Below are positions 30,469 through 34,621 of a stretch of DNA of 34,621 bases, in pieces; position 1 is the stretch's first letter; every line of letters starts with the position of its first letter. The position numbers and the translations under genes are program-made. Source of the DNA: Candidatus Magasanikiibacteriota bacterium (lineage in GTDB: Bacteria; Patescibacteriota; Patescibacteriia; Magasanikbacterales; GWA2-37-8); the NCBI GenBank assembly GCA_016234265.1, contig JACRFW010000041.1, forward strand, positions 1 through 34,621. The letters run 5' to 3'. The notes under the pieces are model-generated. The model searched no databases, was not told the DNA's origin, and saw nothing but the letters and a program-made list of their open reading frames with translations.

Positions 30469-31257
30469 TTAAAGAACGAAGTTGGCCGTCAGGTATCCAA
30501 CTCCGAACGGCCCTTCGTAGGCGTAGGATTCAAAGGTGTAGTTCACTCCGCGCAGAATTCCCATGAGAATAAGAAACGAGCGAAAACCGCATTCAGCGGC
30601 ATTGGCAATCATTGCTTCCATCTGCAGCAGGCCGGCGGTGTTGCGGGTGGCCAAGTATTCCTGTATTTTTTTATCAAACACCGCGCCCTCGGGGTTGAAT
30701 CCAGCCGGGGCGTCGGTGGTAAGCGCGTGCGATAAGTCACCCGAGGCGATGACCGCCACGCGTTTGTTAGTGCGCATAATCTGTTCTTTTATTAGATAAC
30801 CAAAATCAGTGTGGGTCTTGGCGTCTAGGTTGCAGAAACCAAAAATCGTTAAACTGATGTCAGGCAAATGAGGGGTAAGATAAAACAGTGGCACGGCGGC
30901 TCCATGATCCAGTTTTTTCTCGCTGATCATGATAGTTCTATACTCCTTTTTTTTACTCGCTTCGCGGATAAGCGCCGGCAAATTCAGTTCGCCTTTAAAA
31001 TGGAGTTTGGTGGTGAGATCGCCGAATTCCTTCAGATCAGTCTCGTATTCCGCGCAGACATTCATGGAGAAAGCATTGTCAAACAGCTTGCCATGGGGTG
31101 AGATAAGAAGCACAATATCCGGGTGGCTCAAGTAAAGGTATTCCTCCATTTTTTCTAGAGCTTTTTTGGTAGCGTCTATTTTTTTGATGTTCTCCTTGCC
31201 GATGGCGGGTATGAGGAGCGGCGGGTGGGGAGTGATGGCCGCGAAAACGAGGGACAT
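30469..31257 (-). CDS. LigB/MEMO1-like protein (class III extradiol dioxygenase fold)
   Basis: Protein of 262 aa of the LigB superfamily, close to the AmmeMemoRadiSam system protein B/MEMO group. Motifs are ITPHPPLLIPAIG (residues about 8-20, a metal-ligand histidine region), LLISPHG (second histidine), KLDHGAAVPLFYL (third) and VIASGDLSHAL (fourth). It may bind iron and act as a redox or dioxygenase enzyme, but the AmmeMemoRadiSam radical-SAM and AMMECR1 partners are not in this window. It lies 10 nt before the priA-like gene and 21 nt after the carboxypeptidase in the same operon. Confidence 0.8.
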   Translation of the reverse strand: MSLVFAAITPHPPLLIPAIGKENIKKIDATKKALEKMEEYLYLSHPDIVLLISPHGKLFDNAFSMNVCAEYETDLKEFGDLTTKLHFKGELNLPALIREASKKKEYRTIMISEKKLDHGAAVPLFYLTPHLPDISLTIFGFCNLDAKTHTDFGYLIKEQIMRTNKRVAVIASGDLSHALTTDAPAGFNPEGAVFDKKIQEYLATRNTAGLLQMEAMIANAAECGFRSFLILMGILRGVNYTFESYAYEGPFGVGYLTANFVL

Positions 31258-31278
31258 GGGAGTGTAAAAAGGTAAAAA

Positions 31279-33471
31279 TTATTTTTGTGTGGCAATCCAC
31301 TGAGCGAGCTTATGCGGCTCTTCAAACCGTTTCGCATAATTCGGGTTGCCCATAGTAACTATAATATGCCGTTTCTTGGTTTTTTTAGATTCAATGAGCA
31401 TGATAAGCACCGCGTTCGCCTCTTCAGTATAGCCTGTCTTGGTCGCGAGGATCTTGTAGCCGCGTTTTCCGGCCGGGTACAGGGCAAAGATTTGATTAGT
31501 ATTTTTTAATGTTTGAGCAGTCGGGCGTTTCTTGGTAGTTTTTCTAAATATATACGTCGGACGAGCCAGCGCGTCTTTGACAGTTTTGTCTGTGAGCACC
31601 TTAGTGAAAATTTTGAGCAGATCTCTCGGCGTTGATTTGTTGCGCTCGTCTAACCCGGTCACGTCAGCAATGGTGGTAAAATCAGCGCCCCAGGCGTCCA
31701 GCCGAGCATTCACTTTCTGAACAAACTCAGATTCTTCTAAACCTGTGCTTTGGGCGATCATACGGGCAGCGGAGTTGACCGAGCCCACTAACATAGCATA
31801 GAAAAGATCCTTGTTTTTGGCAATATCGCCGTCTTGGAGTTTGAGCGGGTTTTCATCCGTAGCGTAGCGGTCTGTTTCATAAGCAGTGGTTTTGTTCAGA
31901 TTCAGATCTTGATGGAGCGCCTCGTAGGCGGTGAGCAGTTTCGTAAGCGAAGCAATGGGCCGCCGGGTATCAACATCTTTTCCGGAAACTATTCGGCCGC
32001 TCGGGTATTCCGCAATTACATAGGCGGGGAGGGTGGTCTTGCCGTAGAGATCGGTTACCGGCGTGGCGTTGTCGCCGAGGTATTTATTTTTTGCGGAGGT
32101 AAAATCTTTATTCATGAAGAGCGGCTTGCCGAGCGGGATATTTAAAAGCGACAGCATAGCCACCGGCACAATATTTGAACGTTTGTACCCCAGTGCGATA
32201 AAAGTATCATCGTCCGCTATGGGGCGCTTCGCTCCGTGGTCAATAACATAGACAATAGAGCTATCTTTGGCGCGCAGCAGGGTGCCATCGGAAAAGACTA
32301 CCGGTTCATTGGCAGTAGTATATTTGGCCAGCTCTTTAAGCTTGTGTTTTTCCACGCGCAGATTTTTGTAGTTCGCGTCTATGACAGCCTTATCCAAAAT
32401 AGGGGAGAGCACATCGTCTTTCAAGAGATAGTAGGCCGCCGCGTCAGTGATTTGAAAAATAATTCCTTGTGGGGCGGTGGTGGAGGCGGTAATGGTGGAG
32501 CCAATGGCGTAGCCGGCCAGTTCTGTATCCGCTACGTCAATGGGCTCATCGGGATTATAGCCAAGCTTGGCTACTACTTCATCCGAGGCAAAAGGACGAA
32601 GGGTGTCATAGTCAAGCAAATATGTTTTTGTTGAAGTTTTTAAAAGAGAATAATTGGGGAAAGAAATTTCCGCTCCGAGCGTATAATTCATTAAATCAGT
32701 CTCACTGGTCAGAAGAGCGATTTTAGGGTCCACTCTGGTGATAAGAGCAGTTTTGTTTTTGAATTGGCGTCGTTTTCCTTCCTGAATAAGCCAGTAGGTT
32801 GTGTTATCGGTGGTGAGGAGCGTCCCATTTGGGTACACCTGCTCAAACCAAGTATTCCAAATGCGCCAAAAATTTTTGTTACCATGCAAATGCGGGGTGT
32901 AGGTGTACAAAAATGCCGTGGCCCAGCTCTGCGGCGTCACGTCTTCACCGTCAATGCGGATGGGCGTGTCTTTTTTCTTTACGATCGTCTTGTCTTCATT
33001 GTCGTAGTACCAACGCATAATGCCAGCCGACCCGTCTACTTGTTTTCCAAACCCTTTATATTTCATCACTTTCGGATCGTCCATACTGCAGGAGTCGCAC
33101 ACGGCATAGCCGGTCGCCCAATCCAGTTGTTTTTGGGTGGGGGTATCGTCGGTAATGAGGCTTTGTTCTTTTTGCAAAGTCACCAAAAGAAATTTTGGGT
33201 TGACTTTGTAGAGTTGCGCCGCATTATAAATAATATCCGAAGCCATCTTGGTCATTCCGTTCGCGTCTTCGGCCACTAAGTTCCGCAAGTAGCTCCCCTT
33301 ATCGTCAAGAAATTTTTGGATATCAGAGCTGGTCCAATTCTGGTAGTCCTGCAGTTCCGGATCAGAAATAATGAAGTGGGGATTGAAGTCGGCTTGCGCA
33401 AAAACAAAAGCAGGCTCAAAAAATAGCGGAGCGAGAAAACCCGTAAGTAGTAATAGTTTTTGTAGCTTCAT
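31279..33471 (-). CDS. Fusion of a muralytic-like domain, repeats and an S11 D-Ala-D-Ala carboxypeptidase
   Basis: Protein of 730 aa from ATG 33471 (a TTG nine bases upstream is in frame but less likely). A signal peptide covers about 1-26 (ending VFAQA). Residues about 35-210 hold a lysozyme-like domain of the secreted-glycosidase type (WTSSDIQKFLDDKGSYL, LYKVNPKFLLVTLQKEQSLI, DGSAGIMRWYYDN). Residues about 215-450 contain about four repeats of the pattern G-T-L ... YLI-G-RRP ... LGY. The C-terminal S11 domain has SxxK (SLTK, S508 and K511), SVN and KTG motifs, so it should trim peptidoglycan stem peptides. It heads the minus-strand operon after an extended -10 promoter. Confidence 0.85.
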   Translation of the reverse strand: MKLQKLLLLTGFLAPLFFEPAFVFAQADFNPHFIISDPELQDYQNWTSSDIQKFLDDKGSYLRNLVAEDANGMTKMASDIIYNAAQLYKVNPKFLLVTLQKEQSLITDDTPTQKQLDWATGYAVCDSCSMDDPKVMKYKGFGKQVDGSAGIMRWYYDNEDKTIVKKKDTPIRIDGEDVTPQSWATAFLYTYTPHLHGNKNFWRIWNTWFEQVYPNGTLLTTDNTTYWLIQEGKRRQFKNKTALITRVDPKIALLTSETDLMNYTLGAEISFPNYSLLKTSTKTYLLDYDTLRPFASDEVVAKLGYNPDEPIDVADTELAGYAIGSTITASTTAPQGIIFQITDAAAYYLLKDDVLSPILDKAVIDANYKNLRVEKHKLKELAKYTTANEPVVFSDGTLLRAKDSSIVYVIDHGAKRPIADDDTFIALGYKRSNIVPVAMLSLLNIPLGKPLFMNKDFTSAKNKYLGDNATPVTDLYGKTTLPAYVIAEYPSGRIVSGKDVDTRRPIASLTKLLTAYEALHQDLNLNKTTAYETDRYATDENPLKLQDGDIAKNKDLFYAMLVGSVNSAARMIAQSTGLEESEFVQKVNARLDAWGADFTTIADVTGLDERNKSTPRDLLKIFTKVLTDKTVKDALARPTYIFRKTTKKRPTAQTLKNTNQIFALYPAGKRGYKILATKTGYTEEANAVLIMLIESKKTKKRHIIVTMGNPNYAKRFEEPHKLAQWIATQK

Positions 33472-33479
33472 TAAGAACA

Positions 33480-33488
33480 ATTATAGCA
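33480..33488 (-). promoter_or_regulatory. Extended -10 promoter of the carboxypeptidase operon
   Basis: On the minus strand TGCTATAAT occupies 33488-33480, a perfect extended -10. The -35 region (TGGTAA, 33508-33503) is weak. The transcript would start near 33473, two bases before the ATG at 33471, so the mRNA would be leaderless. Confidence 0.7.
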
Positions 33489-33541
33489 GATTTTGCCACG
33501 TTTTACCAGCTGACTGAAAAAATCCAAAAAAATCCAGACGG

Positions 33542-33570
33542 TTGACAAATAGTGATTTTTTTGCTACCAT
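33542..33570 (+). promoter_or_regulatory. Promoter of the lipoprotein gene
   Basis: TTGACA (33542-33547) and TACCAT (33565-33570) are 17 bp apart, giving a transcript start near 33577 and a leader of about 50 nt. The leader contains AAGGAG (33616-33621) 6 nt before the ATG. It diverges from the carboxypeptidase promoter. Confidence 0.75.
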
Positions 33571-33627
33571 CATTAATGATTCGGACATTTCGTTCTCTCT
33601 CTTCTTCCCTATGAAAAGGAGCTGCTG

Positions 33628-34290
33628 ATGAGCGCGATGAAGTACGTCTGTGGTCTCTCCACTCTTTTGCTCTTGTTTAGCCTCGCGGCCTGTGGTGAAC
33701 CGGAGGTGGGGGTCTACACCCCTGCTGACGGCGGTGTCGGTGGTTGCACCGCGGTTCACCAGGATGCTGGCCCCGACCAGCCCAACGCTGGCACTTCAGA
33801 CGCCGGAGAGTCGGCGTTCTGCAGCTCGCAGATCGCCTGGGCTCAGCTCACGGTGACGAACGCCTCTTCCACGGAGGTCACCGGTCAGCCGGGGTCTGAC
33901 GAGGCGATCGCGGAGGTGTTCGTGACGGCTGCGCAGGGCCCGCATTGCGTGCATCGCAGCGTGGCGAGTCAGGTCGCGTTCCAGTTCCGCCAGATGTCGT
34001 TCCCCGTGACGAACTGGCATCTGGAGGCCAGCACGGGGGAGGTGCTTGCGACCACCCCCTGTTCCACTGATGCACACTCTGACGGGCTGTACGTCACCTT
34101 CTGCCCCTCGAAGGAATTATCCCCCGGGGAGAGTTTCCGGGCTCAAGTGAAGGGCAACACGACTGCAGCTCATCGAGGTAGTACGCTGGAATGGTTCGTC
34201 AGGGCGGGCTACGCTCTGGACAAGGAGGACGGCTCCGGCTTCTACATGGTCGGCACTCCGACCCCTCCGGTGACTCGTTCATACCGATGA
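33628..34290 (+). CDS. GC-rich putative secreted lipoprotein of unknown function
   Basis: Protein of 220 aa. The signal sequence (residues 4-21, CGLSTLLLLFSLAA) ends in a lipobox with C22 followed by G, so it should be lipid-anchored. A flexible, glycine/aspartate-rich stretch follows (about 30-60), then a domain of about 150 residues with five further cysteines and beta-strand character (VTNASSTEV, QVAFQFRQMSFPVTNWHLE, FRAQVKGNTT). No family was recognised. The codons are strongly GC-rich compared with the neighbouring genes, and the ribosome binding site is unusually good for this window. Recent transfer is plausible. The style (DAG-type linkers) recalls lipoproteins of large-genome bacteria such as myxobacteria, but that is only an impression. 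Confidence 0.7.
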   Translation: MSAMKYVCGLSTLLLLFSLAACGEPEVGVYTPADGGVGGCTAVHQDAGPDQPNAGTSDAGESAFCSSQIAWAQLTVTNASSTEVTGQPGSDEAIAEVFVTAAQGPHCVHRSVASQVAFQFRQMSFPVTNWHLEASTGEVLATTPCSTDAHSDGLYVTFCPSKELSPGESFRAQVKGNTTAAHRGSTLEWFVRAGYALDKEDGSGFYMVGTPTPPVTRSYR

Positions 34291-34378
34291 CAGAGTGAAC
34301 AGATACGGCTTCCTGCCCGCCGCTGAGTGGCAGGGAATAGCGGACTGGATCATCTCTTTCCGAGCGTGGTCGTCCGTA

Positions 34379-34445
34379 CGCGGTCGTCCATGCTCACTTT
34401 TATTACAAGATTGTTTGTCTTGCCGTAAGAGTGAGGACGATCGTG
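34379..34445 (+). ncRNA. Long stem-loop after the lipoprotein gene
   Basis: Three stacked helices: 34379-34388 with 34436-34445 (10 bp, two G-U pairs), 34393-34402 with 34426-34435 (10 bp, one G-U pair) after a 4-nt bulge, and 34406-34410 with 34418-34422 (5 bp). This is too long and too AU-mixed to be a simple terminator. The direct repeat GGTCGTCC occurs at 34368-34375 and 34382-34389. It may be the 3' UTR of the lipoprotein mRNA or a separate RNA. Confidence 0.5.
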
Positions 34446-34455
34446 ATATTTTTTG

Positions 34456-34487
34456 AAAAACACAGCCACTATATAGCTGTGTTTTTT
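34456..34487. terminator. Bidirectional intrinsic terminator
   Basis: AAAAACACAGC (34456-34466) pairs with GCTGTGTTTTT (34476-34486) around a 9-nt loop, ending in a run of six T. The A/T arms allow function on both strands. Confidence 0.8.
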
Positions 34488-34491
34488 GCTA

Positions 34492-34581
34492 ACCCAGGAA
34501 ACCTCGCACGGAGGTCAAAGCAGGTGAACACATTAGTACCACGAAATTGACGCTTTGACCGGAGTGCGAGGATGAATGGGT
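34492..34581. ncRNA. Three-tier hairpin with symmetric internal loops
   Basis: ACCCA (34492-34496) pairs with TGGGT (34577-34581); CCTCGCAC (34502-34509) with GTGCGAGG (34564-34571); GGTCAAAGC (34513-34521) with GCTTTGACC (34552-34560). The helices are separated by symmetric internal loops, GGAAA opposite ATGAA and GGA opposite GGA, and the apical loop has 30 nt. All base pairs are perfect. Such regularity suggests a functional RNA or protein-bound DNA element. I do not recognise the family. Confidence 0.55.
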
Positions 34582-34587
34582 CCTTGC

Positions 34588-34621
34588 CAGCTTGCGACAG
34601 TCCCGAGACTGTGGCAAGCTG
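34588..34621. repeat. Stem-loop cut by the window end
   Basis: Positions 34588-34602 pair with 34607-34621 (15 bp, one mismatch) around a CCGA loop. The bases just outside (TTGC) suggest that the stem continues past the window. It follows the three-tier hairpin by six bases and may belong to the same element. Confidence 0.5.

Noticed and set aside
33481-33759. 92-codon minus-strand frame upstream of the carboxypeptidase
   Set aside because: It overlaps the divergent promoters and the start of the lipoprotein gene, has no family features and no ribosome binding site.

Overview
The window looks like a chromosomal segment of a Patescibacteria (CPR / Candidatus Parcubacteria-like) bacterium. This is inferred from tightly packed short genes, few Shine-Dalgarno sites, several transcripts that would start almost at the start codon, reduced housekeeping proteins (an RNA polymerase alpha subunit without its C-terminal domain, an AlaRS without C-Ala, a PriA-like protein without its Walker A motif), and many small palindromic repeats, some of them inside genes. 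UGA works as a stop codon here (for example in mnmA), which argues against the UGA-recoded Gracilibacteria/SR1 lineages. No 16S gene is present, so the assignment rests on gene content.

Positions 1-9624 form an accessory defence island: a AAA+/DUF4143 ATPase, a RadC-family JAMM protein, hsdR, hsdM, a second unrelated AAA+/DUF4143 ATPase with its own strong promoter and palindromic operator, hsdS, and a SWIM zinc-finger protein. HsdR, HsdM and HsdS would form a type I restriction-modification complex. The ATPase gene separates hsdM from hsdS, and a decayed second hsdS 3' end lies just downstream of hsdS, which points to past specificity-subunit recombination.

Positions 9655-13656 hold tRNA-function genes (mnmA, alaS) with a patched segment between them: a truncated DUF6998-like ORF, a 12-codon copy of the alaS start, and a NYN-domain nuclease gene with a terminator. 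After a GtrA-like membrane protein comes the end of the ribosomal superoperon, infA-rpmJ-rpsM-rpsK-rpsD-rpoA-rplQ-rplM-rpsI (14198-18375). It starts at a near-consensus promoter, and a well-folded RNA element sits between infA and rpmJ.

Positions 18376-27008 are an envelope/exopolysaccharide region: a structured leader, a very large secreted LCAT-like lipase, a small membrane protein, a Wzx-type flippase, GT4 and GT2 glycosyltransferases, and a convergent O-antigen-ligase-like protein. The minus strand from 33471 to 25611 reads as one operon: a fused muralytic-like/DD-carboxypeptidase protein, a LigB/MEMO-like protein, a degenerate PriA, def, fmt and the O-antigen ligase.

The right end (33542-34621) differs in composition. 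A GC-rich lipoprotein gene with a strong promoter and ribosome binding site is followed by a series of four stem-loops, two of them unusually elaborate. Across the window at least three families of short palindromic repeats occur between genes and also in-frame inside mnmA, hsdS, fmt and the GT2 gene, where they are translated as extra loops.
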